A stretch of DNA of 64,000 bases from Pseudobowmanella zhangzhouensis (GCF_042662685.1 NZ_JBHSYO010000005.1:219194-283193); one strand, 5' to 3'; numbered from the stretch's first letter, positions 16,785 to 25,605 are shown. Numbers and translations are program-made. The notes: generated from the letters alone by a model not told the origin.

Positions 16785-18065
16785 ATGGCAACAGTAGTGG
16801 TGTTAGGCGCAGGAACCGGCGGCATGCCGGCGGCTTATGAAGTCAAAGAAGCATTGGGCTCAGCCCATGAAGTCATTATGGTCAATGAGCGTCCCGAGTT
16901 TCGTTTTGTACCCAGTAACCCCTGGGTGGCGGTAGGCTGGCGCGAACCTGATGCGATTACCATCCCCATCGAAAAATACCTGGCTAAAAAGAAAATAGGC
17001 TTTGTCTGCGCCCGAATTGACAAAATCGACACTGATAACAATCTGCTTATCAGCGAGCAACATGCCCCTATTCATTATGATTATCTGATTATCGCCACCG
17101 GGCCAAAACTGGCCTTTAGTAATATCCCCGGCGCGGGCCCGGGTGGCTACACTCAGTCGGTGTGTACGCTAGACCACGCGGAAAAATGCCGTGATGATGT
17201 GGAGGCCCTGATCGCCAATCCTGGCCCGGTCGTGGTCGGCTCTTTCCAGGGTGCCAGCTGCTTTGGCCCGGCCTACGAGTATGCATTTATTCTGGATAAA
17301 GCACTTAAAGACGCAAAGATCCGGCATAAGGTGCCCATGTACTTCGTCACCAGTGAGCCTTACATTGGCCATCTTGGCCTTGGCGGTGTCGGTGACTCGA
17401 AGTCGTTGTTGGAGTCCGATCTGCGCACCAACGACATCAAATGGATCTGCAATGCCAGCGTCGACAAAGTCGAACAAGGCGTTATGCATATCAGTGAGAT
17501 GGATAAAAAAGGTCAATTAGATCAAAGCCATATTATTGAATTCAAGCATGCTATGTTAATTCCGCCGTTCGCGGGTGTGGATTGTGTGGCCAATGTTGAA
17601 GGCTTATGTAATCCCAAAGGCTTTGTGATCACCGATGAGCATCAGCGTTCACCCAAATTCCCGAATATCTTCTCTGGTGGTGTGTGTGTTGCGATCCCGC
17701 CCGTTGAGGCCACACCTGTACCCACCGGCACGCCGAAAACCGGCTATATGATCGAAACCATGATGACGGCGATAGCCCATAACCTGAAACAGATCATCGT
17801 CGATAATACCGAACCGACCCACAAAGGCACCTGGCATGCTATCTGTCTGGCAGATATGGGCGACACCGGTGCGGCATTTGTGGCGATGCCTCAGATCCCA
17901 CCTCGCAATGTGACCTGGTTTAAAAAAGGCAAATGGGTGCATCTGGCCAAGATCGCCTTTGAAAAATACTTTATGCGCAAGATGAAAACCGGCACCAGCG
18001 AGCCCGTTTATGAGAAATACGTGCTAAAAGCGCTGGGTATTGAGCGTTTGCAGAAGGAAGACTGA
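16785..18065 (+). CDS. sqr: Sulfide:quinone oxidoreductase
   Basis: A 426-aa FAD enzyme of the disulfide oxidoreductase family. The N-terminal dinucleotide site is VVVLGAGTGGMPAAYEV, and the second motif is YDYLIIATGPKL. Cysteines 127, 159 (GASCFGP) and 301 (GGVCVAIPP) are placed like the three redox cysteines of SQR; the first two match Acidithiobacillus SQR numbering closely. The enzyme oxidises sulfide to sulfane sulfur or polysulfide and passes electrons to the quinone pool at the cytoplasmic face of the membrane; the C-terminal amphipathic stretch (KWVHLAKIAFEKYFMRKMK) would anchor it. The stop overlaps the start of the DUF3365 haem gene (TGATG). A sigma54 promoter and the FisR-like gene sit upstream. 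The class of SQR is not decided here. Confidence 0.82.
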   Translation: MATVVVLGAGTGGMPAAYEVKEALGSAHEVIMVNERPEFRFVPSNPWVAVGWREPDAITIPIEKYLAKKKIGFVCARIDKIDTDNNLLISEQHAPIHYDYLIIATGPKLAFSNIPGAGPGGYTQSVCTLDHAEKCRDDVEALIANPGPVVVGSFQGASCFGPAYEYAFILDKALKDAKIRHKVPMYFVTSEPYIGHLGLGGVGDSKSLLESDLRTNDIKWICNASVDKVEQGVMHISEMDKKGQLDQSHIIEFKHAMLIPPFAGVDCVANVEGLCNPKGFVITDEHQRSPKFPNIFSGGVCVAIPPVEATPVPTGTPKTGYMIETMMTAIAHNLKQIIVDNTEPTHKGTWHAICLADMGDTGAAFVAMPQIPPRNVTWFKKGKWVHLAKIAFEKYFMRKMKTGTSEPVYEKYVLKALGIERLQKED

Positions 18066-18622
18066 TGAAAACGGTCCTGGTTGGGCTAGTGGCAGGCGGA
18101 CTGTTGTTCTGCCCCTATGCCCCCGCAACAAACACTGCGCAGCTTAAAGCGGACGCGCAAGCGAAGGTACAAACTTTTGCCAAGACCCTGAAAGGTGAAC
18201 TGTTAACCGCTATCAATCAGGGCGGTCTGGTTAATGCTATTGACGTTTGCAATCTCAAAGCGCCAGCGATTGCGGCGCAACTATCCACCGATGGCTGGTC
18301 GGTCAAACGCACCGCATTACGCGTTCGCAACCCAGCCAACGCACCGGATGATTGGGAGCGCAATGTACTGGACTACTTTTCCGCTACCATGGCAAAACAG
18401 CCAGCGACCCCCTCCATCCAGGCAACGTCAGTTGACGCGGCACCGTTTCGATATATGCAAACCATCAAAACCGGGCAGATGTGTCTGGCCTGTCATGGCA
18501 GCAATGTGTCCGCCGATGTGCAGGCCGCACTGACCAAGCGCTATCCGCAAGACCAGGCAACCGGTTTTAAACTGGGTGATTTGCGCGGTGCGTTCAGTCT
18601 GCAGTACGAGGGCCCGCGTTAG
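18065..18622 (+). CDS. DUF3365 periplasmic haem protein
   Basis: A 185-aa exported protein with a signal peptide (MKTVLVGLVAGGLLFC...) and one c-type haem motif, CLACH, near residue 141 in GQMCLACHGSNV. The body, with VNAIDVCNLKAPAIA and LRVRNPANAPDDWE, is the DUF3365/Tll0287-like haem domain, which in cyanobacteria resembles redox and gas sensors. It is translationally coupled to sqr and ends before a hairpin terminator. In this place it may accept electrons from sulfur chemistry in the periplasm or sense a gaseous ligand; neither is shown by sequence. The Cys before the cleavage site (LLFCPYAP) may instead indicate lipid modification, although the lipobox is poor. Confidence 0.8.
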   Translation: MKTVLVGLVAGGLLFCPYAPATNTAQLKADAQAKVQTFAKTLKGELLTAINQGGLVNAIDVCNLKAPAIAAQLSTDGWSVKRTALRVRNPANAPDDWERNVLDYFSATMAKQPATPSIQATSVDAAPFRYMQTIKTGQMCLACHGSNVSADVQAALTKRYPQDQATGFKLGDLRGAFSLQYEGPR

Positions 18623-18635
18623 TTACTCCAGACAA

Positions 18636-18672
18636 TTGCCATTTTTGACAACAAGCCTGCCATTATTGGCAG
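18636..18672. promoter_or_regulatory. Tandem UAS dyads upstream of cydA
   Basis: TTGCCA-TTTT-TGACAA (18636-18651) and CTGCCA-TTAT-TGGCAG (18657-18672) repeat the dyad pattern seen before sqr. Centres are 21 bp apart, and the pair lies about 116 bp upstream of the cydA -24 box, the same distance as at sqr. The second dyad is also the stem-loop core of the terminator of the preceding gene. Confidence 0.6.
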
Positions 18673-18679
18673 GCTTTTT
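18654..18679 (+). terminator. Rho-independent terminator after the DUF3365 gene
   Basis: AGCCTGCCA-TTAT-TGGCAGGCT, a 9-bp stem with a 4-nt loop, followed by TTTTTA. It ends the sqr-DUF3365 unit and separates it from cydA, which has its own promoter 90 nt on. Confidence 0.88.
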
Positions 18680-18736
18680 ATTTTAAAGTTTGATCCAGCG
18701 CAATAACGCATGGTTAGCCACTCCTCAAAACAAGCT

Positions 18737-18749
18737 TAATGCATTGATA
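18737..18749 (-). promoter_or_regulatory. IHF site upstream of cydA
   Basis: TAATGCATTGATA read on the plus strand is a perfect match to the reverse IHF consensus YAA-N4-TTGATW. It lies between the UAS pair (18636-18672) and the -24 box (18769), the position expected for IHF at a sigma54 promoter. Confidence 0.55.
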
Positions 18750-18768
18750 TAAAAGAATTTTTTATCAA

Positions 18769-18784
18769 TGGCACAGTATCTGCA
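18769..18784 (+). promoter_or_regulatory. Sigma54 promoter of cydABX
   Basis: TGGCACAGTATCTGCA has GG at 18770-18771, exactly ten bases, then GC at 18782-18783, close to the consensus TGGCAC-N5-TTGCA. Transcription should start near 18795, giving a leader of about 80 nt before the cydA ATG. Confidence 0.75.
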
Positions 18785-18877
18785 GTGTCTGTGTTATCTG
18801 CAGCGGCGCTATTGGTTGCCAGCTTTTCCTGGCGTCGCTGTGCTTTTTTTCACGCAATCTCAGTAGCGAGAAAGACA

Positions 18878-20461
18878 ATGAATGAAACCTTAGTAGAACT
18901 CTCCCGGTGGCAATTCGCACTTACCGCGATGTACCACTTTATATTTGTCCCGCTGACATTGGGACTCAGTTTCCTGCTGGCCATTATGGAGTCGGTCTAT
19001 GTAATGACTGGCAAGGAAATTTACAAACAAATGACCATGTTCTGGGGCAAGTTATTTGGCATTAACTTTGCGCTTGGCGTGGCCACGGGTCTGACCATGG
19101 AATTCCAGTTTGGTATGAACTGGTCCTATTACTCCCACTACGTCGGTGACATTTTTGGCGCACCACTGGCGATTGAAGGCCTGATGGCGTTTTTTCTGGA
19201 GTCCACCTTCGTGGGTCTGTTTTTCTTTGGCTGGAACAAAATGTCGAAGGTTAAACACCTTATGGCAACCTGGCTGGTGGCGCTGGGCTCTAACTTCTCT
19301 GCGTTATGGATCCTGATTGCCAATGGCTGGATGCAACATCCGGTTGGCGCGGAGTTTAACGTTGAGTCCATGCGGATGGAAATGACCAGTTTTGCCGAAC
19401 TGATCTTTAACCCGGTAGCGCAGGTTAAATTCGTACATACCGTCTCCGCAGGCTACGTTACCGGTGCCATCTTTGTTCTCGCCATTTCCAGTTACTATCT
19501 GCTTAAGCACCGCGAAATCGCCTTTGCCCGACGCTCATTTGCGATTGCGGCCAGCTTTGGTTTGGCCTCAGTACTGTCAGTTATCGTGCTGGGTGACGAG
19601 TCAGGTTACGAAGTGGGCGATATTCAGAAAGTAAAACTCGCTGCCATCGAGGCCGAATATGAAACCCACCCCGCGCCAGCGGATTTCACCCTGATTGGCT
19701 TACCCAACGACGAAACCGAAACCGTCGATTACGCGATTAAAATTCCGGGACTAATGGGCCTTATCGCCACACGCTCACTAGACGAAGAAGTCATGGGTCT
19801 GAAAGAGCACAAAGTTGAGCACCGTGGGCGTATCGAGTCTGGTGTGATCGCATATGCTTTATTGGACGATGTGCGCGCTGGCCGCGCCACAGAAGAGCAA
19901 ATCGCCACGTTCAATGCGCACAAGGATGATCTGGGTTTTGCCATGCTACTGCAGCCGTTTACTCAGGACATCACCCAATATGACGAAACCGCCCTGCAAA
20001 AAGCGGTGGATTACAGTATTCCACCGGTAGCACCGCTGTTCTTCAGTTTCCGGATTATGGTGGGCGCAGGCTTTTTAATGCTGATTCTGTTTGCACTGGC
20101 ATTTTGGTATTCCACCAAGCATCAAATCACTAAACCTCGCTGGTTACTGAAGTTTGCCCTGTTCAGTCTGCCACTGCCGTGGATTGCCTCTGAAGCGGGC
20201 TGGTTTGTGGCTGAATTTGGTCGCCAACCCTGGTCGATTGCCGAAGTTTTACCAGTCCATGCGGCGGTATCTAACCTGAGCGTGTCGGACGTTGTCACGA
20301 CCTTAGTCGGCTATACCCTGTTCTATGCCGTGATGTTTGTAATTGGTTTCTATCTGATGCAGAAATTTGCCCGTAAAGGCCCGACTGCGACCTTTGCTGA
20401 GCATGACCAACATCAGGATGACAACGCCTTTTTGGGGAATCAGCAAGGAGTAAACCCATGA
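18878..20461 (+). CDS. cydA: Cytochrome bd ubiquinol oxidase subunit I
   Basis: A 527-aa multi-spanning subunit that binds haems b558, b595 and d and oxidises quinol. His20 in ALTAMYHFIFVPLTLG corresponds to E. coli His19; VKFVHTVSAGYVTGA supplies the next haem ligand, and GRQPW (in FGRQPWSIAEVLP) is the diagnostic loop. Length is close to E. coli CydA (522 aa), with an extended Q loop. The frame reaches upstream to 18785, but that start overlaps the promoter; ATG at 18878 has GAGAAAG upstream and gives the conserved N-terminus. Its stop overlaps the cydB start (ATGA). The upstream region has a sigma54 promoter, an IHF site and a UAS pair, unusual for a cyd operon, which is normally under Fnr/ArcA control. 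Confidence 0.95.
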   Translation: MNETLVELSRWQFALTAMYHFIFVPLTLGLSFLLAIMESVYVMTGKEIYKQMTMFWGKLFGINFALGVATGLTMEFQFGMNWSYYSHYVGDIFGAPLAIEGLMAFFLESTFVGLFFFGWNKMSKVKHLMATWLVALGSNFSALWILIANGWMQHPVGAEFNVESMRMEMTSFAELIFNPVAQVKFVHTVSAGYVTGAIFVLAISSYYLLKHREIAFARRSFAIAASFGLASVLSVIVLGDESGYEVGDIQKVKLAAIEAEYETHPAPADFTLIGLPNDETETVDYAIKIPGLMGLIATRSLDEEVMGLKEHKVEHRGRIESGVIAYALLDDVRAGRATEEQIATFNAHKDDLGFAMLLQPFTQDITQYDETALQKAVDYSIPPVAPLFFSFRIMVGAGFLMLILFALAFWYSTKHQITKPRWLLKFALFSLPLPWIASEAGWFVAEFGRQPWSIAEVLPVHAAVSNLSVSDVVTTLVGYTLFYAVMFVIGFYLMQKFARKGPTATFAEHDQHQDDNAFLGNQQGVNP

Positions 20462-21594
20462 TTGATTATGAATTTCTCCGCCTCGTCTGGTGGGTATTGG
20501 TAGGTGTGTTGTTAATTGGTCTGGCCATCACCGATGGCTTCGATTTGGGTGTCGGTGCGTTGCTGACGTTGGTGGGAAAAACCGATGAGGACCGCCGCGT
20601 GATGATCAACACCATCGGCCCGCATTGGGACGGAAATCAGGTCTGGTTTATCACTGCAGGTGGCGCGATTTTCGCGGCGTGGCCGATGATTTATGCCACC
20701 GCGTTCTCGGGTTTTTACCTGGCATTGGCGGTGACGCTGATGGCGCTATGGATGCGCCCAATCGGATTTGATTACCGCTCCAAACTGCCCAACAAACAAT
20801 GGCGTCAGGCATGGGACTGGGCACTGTTTGCCGGTGGTTTAGTGCCTGCGCTGATTTTCGGCGTGGCATTTGGCAACCTGTTGCTCGGCGTCCCCTTTAC
20901 CCTGGATGACACCCTCAAAGCCACCTATGAAGGCAGCTTCTTTGGATTGCTCACCCCGTTTGCTCTGCTGAGCGGGCTAATCTCGGTGGCCATGTTACTC
21001 AACCATGGTGCCGCCTGGTTGCAGATGAAAACCACCGATCAGTTGTTACACCGGGCACGAGGTGTCTCGGTTATCCTGTCATTGACCACAGTGGGATTGT
21101 TTGTGCTGGCTGGATTGTGGGTGGCACTGGGCCTCGATGGCTATGTGATTACCTCTGCAATCGACAGCGCCGCCACCTCCAACCCGTTAACCAAAACGGT
21201 GAGCGTTGAAGCCGGTGCCTGGCTCAACAACTACAGTCAATACCCCTGGATGATGCTCGCACCAGTGCTGGCTATCGCGGCGGGCTTACTGTGCGCCTGG
21301 TCATCACTGCAGGGCAAAGGTGGACTGGCATTCGTATTCAGTGCATTGACCATGACAGGCATTATCCTGACCGCTGGATTCTCTATGTTTCCGTTCCTGA
21401 TGCCCAGCTCGATAATGCCAGAGGCCAGCCTGACGGTATGGGATGCCACCTCCAGCCTGATGACCCTGAAGATCATGTTTTACGTGGCCTGTATTTTCGT
21501 GCCGATTGTCTTGGGTTACACCCTATACGGATATTGGGTGATGCGCGGGCGTATCAAACAGTCTGAACTTAATCAGCCACACATTATTTACTAA
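20458..21594 (+). CDS. cydB: Cytochrome bd ubiquinol oxidase subunit II
   Basis: A 378-aa inner-membrane protein with eight or nine helices. The N-terminus (VLLIGLAITDGFDLGVGALL) and the segment IGPHWDGNQVWFITAGGAIFAAWP are signatures of CydB, which stabilises the haem pair of CydA. Length matches E. coli CydB (379 aa). Its ATG overlaps the cydA stop by 4 nt, and cydX follows 11 nt after its stop. Confidence 0.95.
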   Translation: MIDYEFLRLVWWVLVGVLLIGLAITDGFDLGVGALLTLVGKTDEDRRVMINTIGPHWDGNQVWFITAGGAIFAAWPMIYATAFSGFYLALAVTLMALWMRPIGFDYRSKLPNKQWRQAWDWALFAGGLVPALIFGVAFGNLLLGVPFTLDDTLKATYEGSFFGLLTPFALLSGLISVAMLLNHGAAWLQMKTTDQLLHRARGVSVILSLTTVGLFVLAGLWVALGLDGYVITSAIDSAATSNPLTKTVSVEAGAWLNNYSQYPWMMLAPVLAIAAGLLCAWSSLQGKGGLAFVFSALTMTGIILTAGFSMFPFLMPSSIMPEASLTVWDATSSLMTLKIMFYVACIFVPIVLGYTLYGYWVMRGRIKQSELNQPHIIY

Positions 21595-21605
21595 GGAGAA
21601 CACTT

Positions 21606-21722
21606 ATGTGGTATTTCACCTGGATATTAGGCGTACTGCTGGCATGTTCTTTCGGTATTATTAACGCTATGTGGTTAGAGTCGACCGAAGACATGGATCG
21701 CCGTGACGAACACGAGCAATAA
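21606..21722 (+). CDS. cydX: Cytochrome bd small subunit CydX
   Basis: A 38-aa peptide, MWYFTWILGVLLACSFG at its N-terminus, then IINAMWLESTED and a charged tail. The single transmembrane helix with MWYFTWILG...A..W.E is the CydX signature; the subunit packs against CydA and is needed for a stable, active oxidase. ATG at 21606 has AAGGAG 9 nt upstream. Its 3' end overlaps the cydD start by 20 nt. The gene is too short for most automatic callers. Confidence 0.95.
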   Translation: MWYFTWILGVLLACSFGIINAMWLESTEDMDRRDEHEQ

Positions 21723-23319
21723 CCCCACCCCCGTCCTGCGTGACTGGTTAAAACAACACGGACGGGCCTGGCGGCCCGTTTTGTTGTGGATCAATCTGCT
21801 GCAATTACTGCAGTTTGGCGCGTCGCTGACGATGTATTGGCTGTTGGCCGACATAGTTCATCGCCTGATTGTGACCGACGCAACAGTGACGATGCACGAC
21901 TTAATCTTGCTATTGCTGGCTTTGTTGACCCATCTCGCCAGCCAGGCCAGCAGTCAGCACCTCAGTGTTAAATTACAACTGAGCGTGCAGCAGCACATAA
22001 GCCATCAATTGCAACAACAGTTTTATCAGCGCCAATATGCGATGATCCGCCAGCAAGATACACGCTACTGGCAAAACCTTTTTATCCAACAGATTCCTGC
22101 GCTTGGGCGTTATGTGGCGCACTATGAGCCGCAGATGCGTTTTGCCGTTGTCACTCCACTGATTATTTTATTGATTGCCTGGCCAATTAATTGGGTAGTC
22201 TCGATGGTACTGCTGCTCTGCATGCCTGTGGTGCCGCTATTTATGATTCTGGTCGGCAAAGGTGCTGCCAGCCTGCATCGCCAACACTTTGTGGCCCTGA
22301 CCAGACTGGGCAGTCTGTTTGCCGACCGCTTGCGTGCCTGGGATATGTTGCAGGTATTTAATGCCTTTCCACGCCAATCCGAGCACTTGCAGCGTGCCAG
22401 CCAATTGCTTAATCAACGCACGCTGGCCGTGGTGCGTATCGCGTTTTTATCCAATACCGTACTGGATTTTTTTTCTACCCTGTCTGTGGCGCTGGTCGCC
22501 GTGTTTGTAGGATTCAGCCTGCTGGGTGAAATACATTTTGGTCCACCATTAACCTTACATAGCGGATTGTTTTTATTGTTGGCTGTGCCACTGGTTTTTG
22601 CAGAGCTTAAACAACTGGGCCGTCTGTATCACTTCAAGGCGGAGGCCACCGCAGCACTGGCAGCTTTGCAGTCGCAACTAGAAATGCTCAATACCCACAA
22701 TTCCTCCAGCGAATTTTGCGGGCTGCAATGGCATGAATACCGGATCCCGCAGCCTGCGCTATATGCACAGCAATTAACGCTGCAGCCCGGTGATAAAGTG
22801 TGGTTACGGGGCGCATCAGGTGCCGGTAAATCTGTGTTACTTGAGGCGCTGATGGGCTGGCGCCCGGCTAGCCACCAACTTAATTCTGAATGTGCCTATC
22901 TAACCCAATCCCCACTGTTAAGTGGCCAGACACTGCGCGACAACTTGTGCTTAGGCGAGGACATGTCCGATACCCAATTGCTTCACGCGTTGCGTCAGGT
23001 AGAGTTGGACGACTGGCTATGCCAGCTGACTAATGGACTCGATAGCCAGTTTGGCGATCATCCACCTTTGTCTGGTGGGCAACTGCAACGGCTAGCGCTG
23101 GCGCGCATCTTGTTGCACCCACGTCCGCTGGTATTGCTGGATGAGCCCACCGCGCATCTGACCGAAAATCTGCATGTCAGCCTGTGTGCGTTACTGGAAT
23201 ATCATCTGCGTGATAAAACTGTGATCTGGGCATCGCACAAACCCCTGAATCAGGCGTGGTTCAACCGTTGCTGGGATATTCAGCATGGTGAGATTGAGGA
23301 GCAAATATGCCAGCCTTGA
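21703..23319 (+). CDS. cydD: Thiol exporter ABC half-transporter CydD
   Basis: A 538-aa fused membrane/ATPase subunit. Six helices occupy about residues 1-310; the ATPase has Walker A GASGAGKS, signature LSGGQLQRLALAR, Walker B PLVLLDEPTA and switch His in VIWASHK. CydD and CydC together export glutathione and cysteine to the periplasm, which is needed to assemble cytochrome bd. The start is GTG at 21703, inside cydX, so translation is coupled. The gene is collinear with cydABX and overlaps cydC by 13 nt. It is somewhat shorter than E. coli CydD (588 aa), mainly in the linker. If the operon is persulfide-controlled, thiol export would also fit a role in sulfur balance; that is inference. Confidence 0.88.
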   Translation: MTNTSNNPTPVLRDWLKQHGRAWRPVLLWINLLQLLQFGASLTMYWLLADIVHRLIVTDATVTMHDLILLLLALLTHLASQASSQHLSVKLQLSVQQHISHQLQQQFYQRQYAMIRQQDTRYWQNLFIQQIPALGRYVAHYEPQMRFAVVTPLIILLIAWPINWVVSMVLLLCMPVVPLFMILVGKGAASLHRQHFVALTRLGSLFADRLRAWDMLQVFNAFPRQSEHLQRASQLLNQRTLAVVRIAFLSNTVLDFFSTLSVALVAVFVGFSLLGEIHFGPPLTLHSGLFLLLAVPLVFAELKQLGRLYHFKAEATAALAALQSQLEMLNTHNSSSEFCGLQWHEYRIPQPALYAQQLTLQPGDKVWLRGASGAGKSVLLEALMGWRPASHQLNSECAYLTQSPLLSGQTLRDNLCLGEDMSDTQLLHALRQVELDDWLCQLTNGLDSQFGDHPPLSGGQLQRLALARILLHPRPLVLLDEPTAHLTENLHVSLCALLEYHLRDKTVIWASHKPLNQAWFNRCWDIQHGEIEEQICQP

Positions 23320-24797
23320 TTACCCTGACTCTGGCATCTGTCCACCTGCTCGCGGGTCTTATTCTGCTGATATTCTCTGCCTGGTTTATCGCCGCCTGCG
23401 CCATCGCAGTGCCGGGTTTTAATTATCTGCTGCCTGCCGTGGTAGTGAGGGCATTGGCTCTAATCCGCATTGCCGCAGGCTATGGCTACCTGTACTTTGG
23501 CCATCAACATATGCTGCAACGCCTCGGCCGGTTACGGCTGGGCTTGTTTGCACGCTTGCAGCAACAGCGCATTCTCGATCGTGCCGCCAGCACTGAAGCG
23601 ATGAGCGACGCCATCGACACGCTTGCCAACGCCTGGATTGCCTGGATTAGCCAACTGGCCGGTAGCGTCTTGATGTTGTTGATCGCACTAATTACAAGCG
23701 CCTTTTACAGCCCGGCCTGGTTTGGCTTTATCGCCTTGCTGAGCGCGATGGTCATATTGTTATGGTTACATCACTATCGCCAGTCACGCGGCATCGCCGC
23801 GCAGCGGGCAGATGCGCGCAGCGCATTTGAACAGCGCAGCGAGCGCTATTTTCAGGCAGCACCGCTTTGGCACCTGGGGGCAGCAAGTTTTCAAATGCCA
23901 AGCGCAGACAAGGTATGGGACGCGGAGCTGCGCGAACAACATGCCATCAACTGGCATCTACTGCTTCTGCAAGCCGGCAGTATGGCGCTGCTGATATTAA
24001 TGATCTGGATGCAAGATGACAGTGCACAAGGACACGCGGAGTTTCTGATCCCGGTAATGCTGCTACTGGCAGCCAGAGATTGGCTGGCTAATGGTTTTAG
24101 TGCCAATCAGGCCTGGGTTCGCGACCAACATGCCAACACCCAACTGGCAAGCCTGCCGTTACAACCGCTGACCCGCAAAACTGCCCCCGATCCGGTGACC
24201 TCAATGCAGATTAAAGAGCTAAAGCCTGATGGCCGACCTGTAGCGCCGGTATCCATGACGTTGCCGGCCAGCGGGATCTGTTTGCTGCGTGGCAGCTCCG
24301 GCAGCGGCAAAAGTAGCCTGCTACAGGCGATTGCCGGGCTTATTCCCGCCAGTGGCTCACGGGAAATGGATGGCATCCCGCTACCAAACGGGTTATGTGA
24401 CGCCATGCGTTATGTGGAGCAATTCCCCCAGTGTCTGAACGGTACTCTGCTGGAAAACCTGAAAGTCGCCAATCCCGATCTCACTGAACCAGAAGCCTTC
24501 AATGTTTTACATGCTGTTGGTCTGGGTTATCTGACGGATTTACATGATTGGTTGGGAGTTGGCGGACGACGTCTGTCCGGCGGTGAACTAAAGCGACTGG
24601 GGCTGGCAAGGGCAAAGATAGCAGATCGACCTGTTTGGTTAGTGGATGAACCCTTTGAAGGGCTGGATCAGGAATATATGCATGCGCTTTGCCAGTGGTT
24701 ACAGGCGCAGGCACAACAGCGTCTGATCCTGATCGCCAGTCATATTGAGCCAACGGCACTGCGTATTCATCAATCGCTAAATCTCGACGACCGCTGA
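23307..24797 (+). CDS. cydC: Thiol exporter ABC half-transporter CydC
   Basis: A 496-aa half-transporter with membrane helices over about residues 1-270 and an ATPase with Walker A GSSGSGKSS, signature LSGGELKRLGLARAK and Walker B VWLVDEPFEGLD. It is short beside E. coli CydC (573 aa): the first helices begin almost at the N-terminus (ITLTLASVHLLAGLIL). The sequence is divergent, and the name depends mostly on its place after cydD and on the pairing. The gene overlaps cydD by 13 nt, ends 14 nt from a convergent gene, and shows no strong terminator. Confidence 0.82.
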   Translation: MPALITLTLASVHLLAGLILLIFSAWFIAACAIAVPGFNYLLPAVVVRALALIRIAAGYGYLYFGHQHMLQRLGRLRLGLFARLQQQRILDRAASTEAMSDAIDTLANAWIAWISQLAGSVLMLLIALITSAFYSPAWFGFIALLSAMVILLWLHHYRQSRGIAAQRADARSAFEQRSERYFQAAPLWHLGAASFQMPSADKVWDAELREQHAINWHLLLLQAGSMALLILMIWMQDDSAQGHAEFLIPVMLLLAARDWLANGFSANQAWVRDQHANTQLASLPLQPLTRKTAPDPVTSMQIKELKPDGRPVAPVSMTLPASGICLLRGSSGSGKSSLLQAIAGLIPASGSREMDGIPLPNGLCDAMRYVEQFPQCLNGTLLENLKVANPDLTEPEAFNVLHAVGLGYLTDLHDWLGVGGRRLSGGELKRLGLARAKIADRPVWLVDEPFEGLDQEYMHALCQWLQAQAQQRLILIASHIEPTALRIHQSLNLDDR

Positions 24798-24810
24798 TAC
24801 GCGCTGCAGG

Positions 24811-25605
24811 CTACTGGCACAACGGCTCTGGATAATTCACCTTAAGCGCGCTGATCAGCGCATTGACCTGATCATCGTGCTGACTTTGTTGCCACTGACA
24901 ATAAGCCGCATTTGGCCCGTAGCGCACCAGATAGTTTTCCAGCGTAGCCATCATCTGGTAGCCCACGGTTTCCAGCTCATCATCGTGCCGGCGGGCCAGC
25001 GGCGCATAGTCGATTAACCACAGACCATGTTGATCACCGTCAGCCATCAGCGCATTAAATTCATTCACAGCCTGATAATCGCGGTTATCGCGAAACATGG
25101 CATACACCAACAAACGCCGATCAAGTTGACTACCGCTGCGGCGCAACGCGTTATCCATAACAGGATGAAATTGCCCCCAGCCCTCACCAACCAGTGGCGC
25201 TGGTGCTACAGCCATCATACGTGCGACTAAATACTCAGCGTTTTGTGAAAGCACCTGTAATGTCAGCGCTGCATCGGCGTCTAACGGTAACCACTCACTC
25301 ATATGGCTATAACTGTTGGCCTGAACAATCTGTTGCATCTTCGCCAGTTGTTGCGCCACTGCATCCTCGTATCGTTGGTTAATTTCCTGACGCTGAGCAT
25401 GCCAGCGCGCTGAATCTACCAGTGGACAACCAAACTCATCAGGCTCGACCAAATCAGGCGGTGGCATCAAGCTGAGTACCAGTGCCGAGGCTTGGCAATG
25501 CTGGCTCAGCCAGTGCTTGAGTTGATGGTGATTTTCGGGCGTTTGCGCCCATACCCAGCCCGGAGACAGGCTGACGATCATAAAAACAATGGCTGCTCTT
25601 AACAT
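24811..25605 (-). CDS. Exported protein of unknown function
   Basis: A 264-aa protein with a signal peptide (MLRAAIVFMIVSLSPGWVWA). The mature part is mostly helical, with several cysteines (QHCQ, FGCPL, YCQW, PLCQ at the end) that could form disulfides, and resembles a helical repeat fold. I do not recognise a family. It overlaps the end of the upstream 122-aa gene by 7 nt and faces cydC, with 13 nt between the two stops. With the gene upstream of it, it may belong to an operon led by the TonB-domain gene at 27084. Confidence 0.65.
   Translation of the reverse strand: MLRAAIVFMIVSLSPGWVWAQTPENHHQLKHWLSQHCQASALVLSLMPPPDLVEPDEFGCPLVDSARWHAQRQEINQRYEDAVAQQLAKMQQIVQANSYSHMSEWLPLDADAALTLQVLSQNAEYLVARMMAVAPAPLVGEGWGQFHPVMDNALRRSGSQLDRRLLVYAMFRDNRDYQAVNEFNALMADGDQHGLWLIDYAPLARRHDDELETVGYQMMATLENYLVRYGPNAAYCQWQQSQHDDQVNALISALKVNYPEPLCQ

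Noticed and set aside
18785..18877. N-terminal extension of cydA to 18785
   Set aside because: It would start inside the sigma54 promoter and add 31 residues absent from CydA proteins.
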